From the NCBI GenBank assembly GCA_028288025.1, contig JAQBOM010000035.1, forward strand, positions 1 to 52,308: a stretch of 52,308 bases of DNA, written 5' to 3'. The stretch comes from Mucilaginibacter sp. (lineage in GTDB: Bacteria; Bacteroidota; Bacteroidia; Sphingobacteriales; Sphingobacteriaceae). The translations under genes and the position numbers were made by a program. Of the stretch, positions 1 to 7,031 are shown piece by piece. Numbering within the stretch: the first letter of the stretch is position 1; every line of letters begins with the position of its first letter. The notes below the pieces were generated by a model that searched no databases, had not been told where the DNA came from, and was given only the letters and a program-made list of their open reading frames with translations.

Positions 1-256
1 ATTAATAATAGAATCTGTAAAAAAAAATTATTCCTTCTACAGTATCCCTCTTTTCTCTTCTTTACATAACTACCTTCCCTTTCGGGTCAGCCGTTACGCT
101 ACATGATTATCTATCTCTTATAAGAACTTGTCGCCTTTCCCATCACGGTTCCGGCTTATAGGTTATCACCTTTAACAGTGATCACTTTTTCAATTTTTAA
201 TCCCGGAAATCGCTTCCGGTCTTTCGCTTATTCAGCGCCCCTTCGTTTTGGGATTG

Positions 257-287
257 CAAAGGTAAGAACCTTTTTTGTTACTGCAAA
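257..287 (-). promoter_or_regulatory. Leftward promoter, proximal of two
   Basis: On the minus strand a TTTG box (287-284) is followed after 19 bp by TACCTTTG (264-257). This is an exact match to the Bacteroidota -33 TTTG / -7 TAnnTTTG promoter form. It drives transcription off the left edge of the window. Confidence 0.7.
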
Positions 288-351
288 CTTTATTTTTTAA
301 TTATTTTAAGCTTGCTTTCGAAGTACAATCCGCTACCTCATTTGCGGGCTG

Positions 352-381
352 CAAAGGTACGCAGACTTTCGGCTTTCACAA
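352..381 (-). promoter_or_regulatory. Leftward promoter, distal of two
   Basis: On the minus strand TTG (381-379), a 19-bp spacer and TACCTTTG (359-352). The spacing and -7 box are identical to the proximal promoter, so the pair looks like tandem promoters of one strongly expressed leftward unit. Confidence 0.6.
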
Positions 382-444
382 GCCCTGCCCACAAAAAAGT
401 GATGGTGTATTTATAACACTTTGCAAATCAGGAGAAAAAAGTTT

Positions 445-513
445 GCAGTTGACAGTGGGCAGGTATCAGCAGGCAGCCCAATTGCAAACTGCCAACTAAA
501 AACTGCCAACTGC
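445..513. repeat. Word-type inverted repeat
   Basis: GCAGTTGACAGT (445-456) faces ACTGCCAACTGC (502-513), one mismatch. The same ACTGCCAAC word also appears between the arms. It belongs to the class of gap-specific word repeats seen across this window. Confidence 0.6.
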
Positions 514-599
514 ATTACTCTGTTAAAAGATGTTAAATCACACCTATATATATACTGTAGCCCAAACCGGCGTTATATATTAGCCGATCAAATAAATAA

Positions 600-630
600 T
601 TGACTGATTTATAATATTCACCTATCTTTG
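600..630 (+). promoter_or_regulatory. bamD promoter
   Basis: TTG (600-602), a 20-bp spacer and TATCTTTG (623-630), the Bacteroidota promoter form. The -7 box ends only four bases before the bamD ATG, so the transcript should be leaderless or nearly so. Confidence 0.7.
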
Positions 631-634
631 CAAA

Positions 635-1564
635 ATGTTTAAAAAACAACTGATTTTTTTAGCCTGTGTATTTGTTCTATTAATAACAGTACTGGGCAGT
701 TGTAAAAGTAAATATGAAAAACTTCGGGCAAGTAACGATAATGCCAAAAAATACTCCGAAGCCATTAAACTATACAATAAAAAAGAGTATTCAAAAGCGT
801 TAGGCTTATTCGAGGGCCTGGTAACGCGTTACCGTGGACAGGAACAAGCTGAGGATCTGTATTATTACTACGCGTATACCAACTATAAATTGAAGGACTA
901 TACATCAGCAAGGTACCATTTTAAGACCTTCGCCGATACTTACCCTTCGAGTTCAAGGGCTGAGGAGTGCCGGTTTATGTGGGGCTATTGCTTTTACCTG
1001 GATTCGCCCATTTTTTCGCTTGACCAGGAGAATACAAATAAAGCTATCGAATCATTGCAGCTATTTATTAACCTGTATCCGAAAAGCGACCGGGTTGCTG
1101 AAGCCAGCAAACTCATACAAAACCTGCGTGATAAACTGGAGCAAAAAGCGTATGCCAATGCCAAATTATATTTAACAATTAGCGATTACCAGGCAGCCAC
1201 CATCGCGTTCAATAATATGCTGCGCGATTACCCGGATACTAAATATGCCGAGGAGCTTGAGCTTTTGACCATTAGGGCCCAATACCTGTATGCCCAGCAT
1301 AGCAGGGAGGATTTCCAGGAGGAACGTTATAACCAGGCTGTTGTTTACGCTAATCAGTTTGTTGACAAATATCCGAACAGCAAATCCTTAAAAGAAGCCA
1401 AACAATATAAAAAGGATAGTGAACAAGGAATAGTAAAAACCAAATATATTTTAGCTGAAGCATTAACAAACCAGCGGCTGGCCAACAAAATAGCTAAAAA
1501 AGATACGACTAAAATCCAGCCGCCTTCTGAAAAAGGGAACGAAAACAGAAAAATCCCAAATTAA
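635..1564 (+). CDS. bamD: Outer membrane assembly lipoprotein BamD
   Basis: BamD is the lipoprotein of the BAM complex that helps insert beta-barrel proteins into the outer membrane; it acts at the periplasmic face. The 309-residue product has a short basic start, a hydrophobic signal segment and a lipobox ending in Cys23 (VLGSC). TPR-like helical repeats follow (YSEAIKLYNKKEYSKAL, then SARYHFKTFADTYPSSS, then NKAIESLQLFINLYPKS), as expected for BamD/YfiO. The start is fixed by the signal peptide and the promoter four bases upstream. rpoZ follows after six bases, so the two are cotranscribed. The order bamD-rpoZ-coaBC-porD-recN is a known Bacteroidota arrangement. Confidence 0.9.
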   Translation: MFKKQLIFLACVFVLLITVLGSCKSKYEKLRASNDNAKKYSEAIKLYNKKEYSKALGLFEGLVTRYRGQEQAEDLYYYYAYTNYKLKDYTSARYHFKTFADTYPSSSRAEECRFMWGYCFYLDSPIFSLDQENTNKAIESLQLFINLYPKSDRVAEASKLIQNLRDKLEQKAYANAKLYLTISDYQAATIAFNNMLRDYPDTKYAEELELLTIRAQYLYAQHSREDFQEERYNQAVVYANQFVDKYPNSKSLKEAKQYKKDSEQGIVKTKYILAEALTNQRLANKIAKKDTTKIQPPSEKGNENRKIPN

Positions 1565-1570
1565 AAAGAT

Positions 1571-1900
1571 ATGAGCAATAATATTAATAAGCCTGCACCG
1601 GCAAGCAGTACAGTAACCCGCGATTTGCGCGAGTTAGATGTAAAAACCGACAACATTTACGAGTCGCTTGTAATTATGTCAAAGAGAGCTAACCAGATCT
1701 CAAACAACGTAAAAGAAGAGCTGCATCAAAAGCTTTCGGAATTTGCTTCGTCAAATGATAACCTTGAAGAAGTTTTCGAAAACCGCGAGCAAATCGAAAT
1801 ATCCAAACATTACGAAAAAATGCCCAAGCCTTCATTGGTGGCTGTACAGGAATTTTTGGAAGATAAGATCTATTACCGCAACCCGGCAAAAGAACAATAG
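1571..1900 (+). CDS. rpoZ: RNA polymerase omega subunit (Rpb6-like)
   Basis: A 109-residue protein that matches the Bacteroidota form of the RNA polymerase omega subunit, which helps assemble and stabilise core polymerase. The segment TDNIYESLVIMSKRANQIS is the omega signature region, where a conserved helix packs on beta-prime. A charged acidic middle and the tail PKPSLVAVQEFLEDKIYYR complete it. Omega is often annotated in this phylum simply as a hypothetical or Rpb6 protein because it is divergent. It lies six bases behind bamD and ahead of a terminator-like hairpin, so the bamD-rpoZ unit may partly end here. Confidence 0.85.
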   Translation: MSNNINKPAPASSTVTRDLRELDVKTDNIYESLVIMSKRANQISNNVKEELHQKLSEFASSNDNLEEVFENREQIEISKHYEKMPKPSLVAVQEFLEDKIYYRNPAKEQ

Positions 1901-1927
1901 TTCTTTTTGAAGTCGAAATTTAAGAGT

Positions 1928-1965
1928 CAAAAGTCAAAACTGGGTTTGTACTGTTTTGACTTTTG
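1928..1965. repeat. Word-type inverted repeat (AGTCAAAA word)
   Basis: CAAAAGTCAAAAC (1928-1940) faces its exact complement GTTTTGACTTTTG (1953-1965), 13-bp arms with a 12-nt loop. AGTCAAAA is itself repeated within the left arm. Confidence 0.75.
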
Positions 1966-1973
1966 GCATATAT

Positions 1974-1998
1974 AAGCCGGCTGTTCTGCCGGTTTTTT
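1974..1998 (+). terminator. Intrinsic terminator-like hairpin before coaBC
   Basis: AAGCCGGC (1974-1981) pairs with GCCGGTTT (1988-1995), including one G-T pair, and runs into six T residues. It stands only 15 bases before the coaBC start, so it could end bamD-rpoZ transcripts or attenuate readthrough into coaBC. Confidence 0.6.
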
Positions 1999-2012
1999 CC
2001 TATTTTTACGGA

Positions 2013-3215
2013 ATGCTCCAGGGTAAAAACATTATTTTAGGGATCTGCGGAAGTATAGCTGCCTATAAATCGGCATTGCTGGTACGCTTATTCATAAAAG
2101 CCGGGGCCAGCGTACAAGTGGTGATGACCCCGGACGCCACCAATTTTATTACCCCGCTCACACTATCCACCCTTTCAAAAAAACCGGTATTAGTTGATTA
2201 TTTTACACTTGAAAACGGTGAGTGGAACAACCATGTGGAGCTGGGCCTATGGGCTGACCTTTTTGTAATTGCCCCGGCAAGCGCCAACACGCTTGCGAAA
2301 ATGGCTCATGGATTATGTGATAATTTATTGCTTGCTGTTTACCTTTCGGCAAAATGCCCGGTATACTTCGCGCCGGCTATGGACCTTGATATGTGGAAAC
2401 ACAGCGCCACTAAAAAGAACATCAGTAAACTGCAGTCCTTTGGAAACATCCTTATTCCACCGGGTACCGGCGAGTTAGCCAGCGGCCTGAACGGTGAGGG
2501 ACGCATGTCCGAGCCGGAAGAGATCATCGCATTTTTATCGGCTGACGTAAAAAAAAAACTTCCGTTAGCTGACCAAAAAATACTGGTTACCGCAGGCCCT
2601 ACTTATGAAGCTATCGACCCGGTGCGCTTTATTGGCAACCATTCATCCGGCAAAATGGGGTTTGCTATCGCTGATGAACTGGCGGCCATGGGTGCAGTTG
2701 TTACCTTAATTGCAGGGCCGTCGTTAGAAGTGAGCAAACAACGGTCGGTCAAACGAATCGACGTCACATCAGCCGAAGAAATGCTGCAAGCCTGTTTAAG
2801 CCATTTCAAAAATGCAAAAGCCTGCATTATGAGCGCTGCTGTAGCCGATTATACCCCGGTAAATGTGGCCCAACAAAAAATTAAAAAACAAGGCGATAAC
2901 TTTACCATTGAGGTAAAAAAAACAACTGATATTTTAAGCCTGCTGGGCGCGCAAAAAAAACCAGGCCAGGTACTCGCCGGGTTTGCCTTGGAAACGAATA
3001 ACGAAGAACAGAACGCGATTGACAAACTGAAAGCGAAAAATTTAGATTTCATCGTGCTTAATTCGCTGAACGACGAAGGCGCCGGGTTTAAAAAGGACAC
3101 GAATAAAATAACTATCATCGACCGCGAGCTGGAAAAAACAGCGTACAGCCTTAAAAGCAAGGATGACGTTGCCCGCGATATTTGCCACAAAATTGCTGAA
3201 TTGATAAACCGATGA
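2013..3215 (+). CDS. coaBC: Bifunctional CoaBC (coenzyme A biosynthesis)
   Basis: Cytoplasmic bifunctional enzyme of CoA synthesis: the C-terminal CoaB part joins 4'-phosphopantothenate to cysteine (CTP-dependent) and the N-terminal CoaC flavoprotein decarboxylates the product. The N-terminal half shows the HFCD flavoprotein pattern (GICGSIAAYK, NHVELGLWADLFVIAPASAN, PAMDLDMW, a variant of the PxMNxxMW motif). CoaB begins near ILVTAGPTYEAIDPVRFIGN with the NHSSGKMG nucleotide loop. I start it at the ATG at 2013 (MLQGKNI); an in-frame ATG at 1956 would add 19 residues with no family match and would lie inside the repeat and terminator. A TATTTTTA box ends four bases before the start. The stop overlaps porD as ATGA, indicating translational coupling. 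Confidence 0.93.
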   Translation: MLQGKNIILGICGSIAAYKSALLVRLFIKAGASVQVVMTPDATNFITPLTLSTLSKKPVLVDYFTLENGEWNNHVELGLWADLFVIAPASANTLAKMAHGLCDNLLLAVYLSAKCPVYFAPAMDLDMWKHSATKKNISKLQSFGNILIPPGTGELASGLNGEGRMSEPEEIIAFLSADVKKKLPLADQKILVTAGPTYEAIDPVRFIGNHSSGKMGFAIADELAAMGAVVTLIAGPSLEVSKQRSVKRIDVTSAEEMLQACLSHFKNAKACIMSAAVADYTPVNVAQQKIKKQGDNFTIEVKKTTDILSLLGAQKKPGQVLAGFALETNNEEQNAIDKLKAKNLDFIVLNSLNDEGAGFKKDTNKITIIDRELEKTAYSLKSKDDVARDICHKIAELINR

Positions 3216-4108
3216 AAACACTTGGGGTGTATATTTTACTATTCTGCTTATGCTTCGGTGCGGCCGCGCAGGATTTGAATGCGCGCATACAAATTGTTTC
3301 GCCAAAAATACAATCAACCAATAAGCGGGTTTTCCAAACGCTCGAAACGGCGATGAAGGATTTTTTAAATGGCCGCAAATGGAGCGCCGATGCCATTTTG
3401 CCGCAAGAGCGGATCGATTGCAACTTCGTGTTAAACATTACCGCATGGGACGGCAGCAGCAATTTCAGCGGAGAGCTGCAGGTACAATCGTCGAGGCCGG
3501 TTTTTAACTCGTCATATACCACCACTTTAATAAACCTTAACGATAAAGACGTTGATTTTACCTATACTGAAGGTCAAACCGTTGACTATACCGACCAAAA
3601 TTACCAAAGCAACCTGAGCTCGATCATGGCGTTTTATGCCTATATCATTGTTGGGATGGATTACGATACGTTTTCGAGATATGGCGGAACCCCCTATTTT
3701 TTAGCCGCGCAAACTGTAGTAACCAATGCACAAACCGGCGGCAGCAAAGGCTGGAAAGCTTTTGACGGTACCATTAACCGCTACTGGCTTTCTGAAAATT
3801 TGACTAATACGCTTTACCAGCCGCTGCGCAGTTTGGTATACGATTATCATCGCCAGGGTTTGGATGTGATGGCCGACAATCCCGGCAAGGGACGGAAGGT
3901 TATTTCGGCTCTGCTGCCATTACTTACACAGGTTGACCGGCAGCGACTTGGCGCGATGTTTCCGCTCGTCTTTTTTACAGCTAAGAGCGATGAATTGGTA
4001 TCAATATTCAATAAAGCCGCCTCGCAGGAACGCCTGCAGGCCATGAACATATTAAGCCAGGTTGATCCGGCCAACGGGTTGAAGTACCAGGCGCTTCAGA
4101 AAAACTGA
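3212..4108 (+). CDS. porD: Type IX secretion protein PorD (DUF4835)
   Basis: A 298-residue exported protein of the DUF4835 family, which contains PorD, a protein needed for the type IX secretion system and, in gliding species, motility. A cleavable signal peptide (LGVYILLFCLCFGAAAQ) is visible, followed by LNARIQIVSPKIQSTNKRVF, the conserved family start. The middle has NLSSIMAFYAYIIVGMDYDTFS, also family-typical. The start overlaps the coaBC stop by four bases, so translation is probably coupled. Most genome annotations call it a DUF4835 protein. No obvious T9SS cargo C-terminal domain was recognised in the other proteins of the window. Confidence 0.85.
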   Translation: MKTLGVYILLFCLCFGAAAQDLNARIQIVSPKIQSTNKRVFQTLETAMKDFLNGRKWSADAILPQERIDCNFVLNITAWDGSSNFSGELQVQSSRPVFNSSYTTTLINLNDKDVDFTYTEGQTVDYTDQNYQSNLSSIMAFYAYIIVGMDYDTFSRYGGTPYFLAAQTVVTNAQTGGSKGWKAFDGTINRYWLSENLTNTLYQPLRSLVYDYHRQGLDVMADNPGKGRKVISALLPLLTQVDRQRLGAMFPLVFFTAKSDELVSIFNKAASQERLQAMNILSQVDPANGLKYQALQKN

Positions 4109-4129
4109 CCGCCGATTTTTTGATTTCGC

Positions 4130-4270
4130 TGATTTGATTTCGGATTTCGGATGTTCAATTTCGGAATTATTATTCTGAGGCATTTTGGCGATTTGCGCCA
4201 TTGCATAAAACCGTCAAATCCGAGATCGAACTTCCGAAACGGCGAATCTATCGAGTGCCATAAAAAAACA
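4130..4270. repeat. Degenerate word repeat (CGGAT / ATCCG)
   Basis: Repeated TTTCGGAT-like words on the left (about 4138-4165) face AAATCCGAG and TTCCGAAAC-like words on the right (about 4216-4245). Pairing is imperfect. It fills most of the gap between porD and the blaI-type gene. Confidence 0.45.
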
Positions 4271-4348
4271 ATCAACCTCGAAAAATTCGAAATCCCCCTG
4301 TAACATTCTCTTTTCCCACACGTCTTTTTAAAATAAATAAAAAATAAC

Positions 4349-4395
4349 TTGCATATACGAAACTTATCGTATATGTTTGTACGAACAAATTCGTA
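4349..4395 (+). promoter_or_regulatory. Promoter with two BlaI-type operators
   Basis: TTG (4349-4351), a 20-bp spacer and TATGTTTG (4372-4379) form the promoter. Two palindromes of the form TACGA-N6-TCGTA flank it: 4353-4374 (arms ATATACGA / TCGTATAT) and 4380-4395. Their centres are 24 bp apart, a little over two helical turns. The first overlaps the spacer and the start of the -7 box; the second covers the transcription start. This is the layout expected for autorepression by the BlaI-type protein encoded next. Confidence 0.8.
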
Positions 4396-4407
4396 TATAA
4401 ATATAAA

Positions 4408-4782
4408 ATGGAAATCAAACCGACAGAAAGCGAGTTAGAGATACTACAGATCATCTGGAAAAAAGGTGAATGCAGCGTTCGCGATGTGCATGAGGAGCTA
4501 CTAAAAAATAAAGATGCCGGTTATACCACCACGTTGAAACTAATGCAGATAATGCATGATAAAGGTTTGGTTGAACGGGATACTACTGCAAAAACACACT
4601 TATATAAAGCGATTATTACCCGCGAGCAGGCGCAGCAAACCGCGCTGGATAAAATTATATCCACGGTATTTAAAGGTTCAACCGCCGACCTGGTGATACA
4701 GGCGCTGGGTCATCAACGGGCGTCGAAAGATGAGATCGAGGCGATAAGGAGTTATTTGCGGGACGTAGAGAATGGAAATTAG
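4408..4782 (+). CDS. BlaI/MecI/CopY-type transcriptional repressor
   Basis: A 124-residue winged-helix repressor of the BlaI/MecI family. Such proteins bind palindromic operators as dimers and are released when a partner membrane metalloprotease triggers their cleavage. The segments PTESELEILQIIWKKGECSV and GYTTTLKLMQIMHDKGLVER are the family's helix-turn-helix and wing; residues after about 75 would form the dimerisation arm. It sits under two matching operators and directly ahead of an M56 peptidase gene, as in bla and mec systems. Nothing in the window resembles a beta-lactamase, so the regulated target is unknown. Confidence 0.9.
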   Translation: MEIKPTESELEILQIIWKKGECSVRDVHEELLKNKDAGYTTTLKLMQIMHDKGLVERDTTAKTHLYKAIITREQAQQTALDKIISTVFKGSTADLVIQALGHQRASKDEIEAIRSYLRDVENGN

Positions 4783-4798
4783 TCCGAAAGGAAAAAGA

Positions 4799-4881
4799 CC
4801 ATAGTCCATGGACCATAGCCTGTGGCAGCCGAAAGGGAAGATACTATTTATTAACTATTGACCATGGTCCATGGACTATGG
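4799..4881. repeat. Word-type inverted repeat (CCATGGACTATGG word)
   Basis: CCATAGTCCATGGACCAT (4799-4816) faces its exact 18-bp complement at 4864-4881; each arm is itself nearly palindromic. The repeat lies between the repressor gene and the M56 gene and contains the spurious upstream ATG at 4871. Confidence 0.8.
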
Positions 4882-4903
4882 ACTTTTGAAAAGAAAAATT
4901 AAG

Positions 4904-6886
4904 ATGGAAAACGTATTCTACAACATCAGCCAGGTTTTAGGAATAACCATTATCCATTCGTTATGGCAGGCCCTGCTTATTTATTTCGCGCTTAGAATGG
5001 CGCTCATGTTTTCAGCGCAGCTATCTGCATCAAAAAAATATTGGCTTGCAGTAACTGGCCTGCTGGCTGTAACAGGCTGGTTTGTTTATACACTGGTAAA
5101 CGAGGTGCAAATATATAACTGGCTGGCGGTGGCCCCTTCCAAACTATCGGCCATGCCGTTGATGCTTGAACTGCCGCGGGGTATACGCCAGTTTAATGAC
5201 CAAAGCATACGTTATTATTACAGTATTGAAGAGTACCTGCCTTATATATCCATTGTTTATTTAGCAGGCTTGCTGTTTAACTCCGGAAGGTTAATACTGG
5301 GCCGCAGGAGGATCAATATCATCAAACAAACCATGAGCATTGATATCCCGCTTCAGCGGAAGATCAATCAATTTGCCGAGACGCTTAATATTGATGTTAC
5401 GGTGAAGGTTGGCTTAAGCAAAATGGTAGATGTCCCTTGCATGGTGGGTTATATTAAGCCGATCATCCTTTTACCATTTACATTAAGCACTTATCTCGCA
5501 GCGGAAGAGATCGAGGCTATATTATTACATGAGCTGGCCCATATTAAACGGAACGATTATATCATGAATTTGCTGCAGCAAGTTATTTCGACCCTGTTGT
5601 TCTTTAATCCATGTGTACAGCTGATCAACAAGATCATCAACGAAGAGCGCGAAAATTGCTGCGACGACCTGGTAGTTCGGTCAACGCCCAACCCCATAAT
5701 TTACGCAAAAGCATTATTAAAGCTCGAAGAAACACGCGAAAACAATATGCGGATGGCCCTGGCTGCCACCGGAAAAAAATATTATTTATTAAACAGAATA
5801 CAACGCATCATGAAAACTAAAAAACCAACTTCAGGCATCCGCCCGGCTTTGCTGGCCATGCTTATATTAACCATCGGCATGGGCTGCATAGCCTTGCTCA
5901 ATCCACAGGTAGCACAGGGTAAAATATCGGTAAAAGCGATAAAGCCGGCACTTGCGGCTTTGTTAAGCGACACCGGCCATAAGGCCAAAGCAACTGCATC
6001 AAAAAAGAAAACAGCAGCTAAGAAAGATTACAAAGTCAAAAACAAATTCAAATTAAATAAAGAGGACAAATCGAACTATAATTTCAACTATGAAGATCCG
6101 GAACTTGAAAAATTAGGTAAAGAAGTTGAAAAACACGGCCAGGCTTTAAGCAAGTACTATGATAGCCCTGAGTTTAAAAAAATGTCCGAAGAAATGGAGC
6201 AAAGGGGGAAAGAAATGGAAGCCTTTTACAATAGGCCGGAATTGAAAAAACTAGAGGAAGAACAAGCAAAGTTAGGCCAGGAGTTTGGAAAGAACTGGGG
6301 CGAAACAAATGAGATAACAGAGAACAGCGCTAAAATGGGAGCATTGGGCGAAAAAATGGGAAAATATTTTAGCAGCAGTGAATTTAAGGCGAAGAATGAA
6401 AAGCTGAAGAAAAAATATGGGATACCCCAGGACTATTACCCCCGGAACGATACAAGCGAAAACTATAAAAAATACCAGGCAGAACTGGAAGCCGGCCTGC
6501 CTGCTGAAATAAAACAGGCAACAAAAGAATTAAAGACCCTGGGGAAGCAAATGAAGGCGCATTATGACTCGCCCCAATTTCATGCACAAAGCGACAGGAT
6601 GAAAGTTATGGGTGATAGCTTGCGCAGAGCATTCAATAACCCCATGATAAAAGAGCAGCAGGAAGAGATGCGTAAGCTGGGTGAGAAAATGCGCGAGATG
6701 AATAATAACCCTGAAATGAAAAGAGAAAAGGAGTTGTTAAGAGAGGCAAGTGCAAAAATGAAGGCTTATACTCACAGCCGGGAATTTAAAAGAAGAATGG
6801 CTGAGCTGCGTGCCAAAGCAGAAGCGTTTGAAAAAATTGAGCGACCCGAAAAACCAGAAAAGCCAGAGAAACCAGATGAGAATTAG
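4904..6886 (+). CDS. M56 (BlaR1-type) membrane metallopeptidase with repeat tail
   Basis: Membrane zinc peptidase of the M56/BlaR1 family, expected to sense a signal and inactivate the neighbouring repressor. The 660-residue product has N-terminal membrane helices, the zinc motif HELAH at residues 209-213 and the downstream EERENCCDD segment typical of the family, then a further membrane helix (about 310-335). The tail from about 396 to 640 is unusual: roughly eight units of 25-35 residues, each with a core like YYDSPEFKKM, FYNRPELKKL or HYDSPQFHAQ followed by a charged helix, ending in an EKPEKPEKP stretch. No penicillin-binding sensor domain is visible. I start at 4904 (MENVFYN); an in-frame ATG at 4871 lies in the inverted repeat. 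Confidence 0.85.
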   Translation: MENVFYNISQVLGITIIHSLWQALLIYFALRMALMFSAQLSASKKYWLAVTGLLAVTGWFVYTLVNEVQIYNWLAVAPSKLSAMPLMLELPRGIRQFNDQSIRYYYSIEEYLPYISIVYLAGLLFNSGRLILGRRRINIIKQTMSIDIPLQRKINQFAETLNIDVTVKVGLSKMVDVPCMVGYIKPIILLPFTLSTYLAAEEIEAILLHELAHIKRNDYIMNLLQQVISTLLFFNPCVQLINKIINEERENCCDDLVVRSTPNPIIYAKALLKLEETRENNMRMALAATGKKYYLLNRIQRIMKTKKPTSGIRPALLAMLILTIGMGCIALLNPQVAQGKISVKAIKPALAALLSDTGHKAKATASKKKTAAKKDYKVKNKFKLNKEDKSNYNFNYEDPELEKLGKEVEKHGQALSKYYDSPEFKKMSEEMEQRGKEMEAFYNRPELKKLEEEQAKLGQEFGKNWGETNEITENSAKMGALGEKMGKYFSSSEFKAKNEKLKKKYGIPQDYYPRNDTSENYKKYQAELEAGLPAEIKQATKELKTLGKQMKAHYDSPQFHAQSDRMKVMGDSLRRAFNNPMIKEQQEEMRKLGEKMREMNNNPEMKREKELLREASAKMKAYTHSREFKRRMAELRAKAEAFEKIERPEKPEKPEKPDEN

Positions 6887-6892
6887 TTAAAT

Positions 6893-6980
6893 GGTTGATT
6901 AAGTTGGATTGTGTTAATTGGGGTAGGATTTTCTTCCTTATCAATTTAATCAACTATTCACTTAATCAACATAATCAACC
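6893..6980. repeat. Word-type inverted repeat (TTGATTAAG word)
   Basis: GGTTGATTA (6893-6901) faces TAATCAACC (6972-6980), with further TTGATTAAGTTGG and CTTAATCAAC copies inside. The same word reappears at 11522-11589. Confidence 0.6.
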
Positions 6981-7002
6981 ACTCACCAAAAAATCGTAAT
7001 TT

Positions 7003-7031
7003 AGTATCCTCCAAACCGGGGATACTTTTTT
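7003..7031 (+). terminator. Terminator-like hairpin abutting recN
   Basis: AGTATCC (7003-7009) pairs with GGATACT (7020-7026), with extra CC/GG pairing in the loop, followed by a T tract to 7031. The recN ATG is the next base. It may end the M56 transcript; the T-rich part also resembles a -7 box (TACTTTTT). Confidence 0.6.

Larger units (their letters stand above)
1..634. other. Gene-free left end with leftward promoters
   Basis: I see no credible protein gene here. The short open frames have no family resemblance and unnatural composition. The stretch holds two leftward promoters (257-287 and 352-381), a long transcribed-looking leader between them and the left edge, a small inverted repeat (445-513) and the bamD promoter. 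Strong tandem promoters plus a leader of more than 250 nt suggest that a stable RNA operon, perhaps rRNA, lies just beyond the left edge. That is inference only. Confidence 0.5.

Noticed and set aside
275..603. Two short rightward open frames at the left end
   Set aside because: They run through promoters and repeats, show unnatural composition and no motif.
4871..4903. Upstream ATG for the M56 peptidase
   Set aside because: It lies inside an inverted repeat arm; the family start fits 4904.
4408..6886. Beta-lactam resistance operon
   Set aside because: The repressor-peptidase pair is of the Bla type, but no beta-lactamase and no penicillin sensor domain are present.
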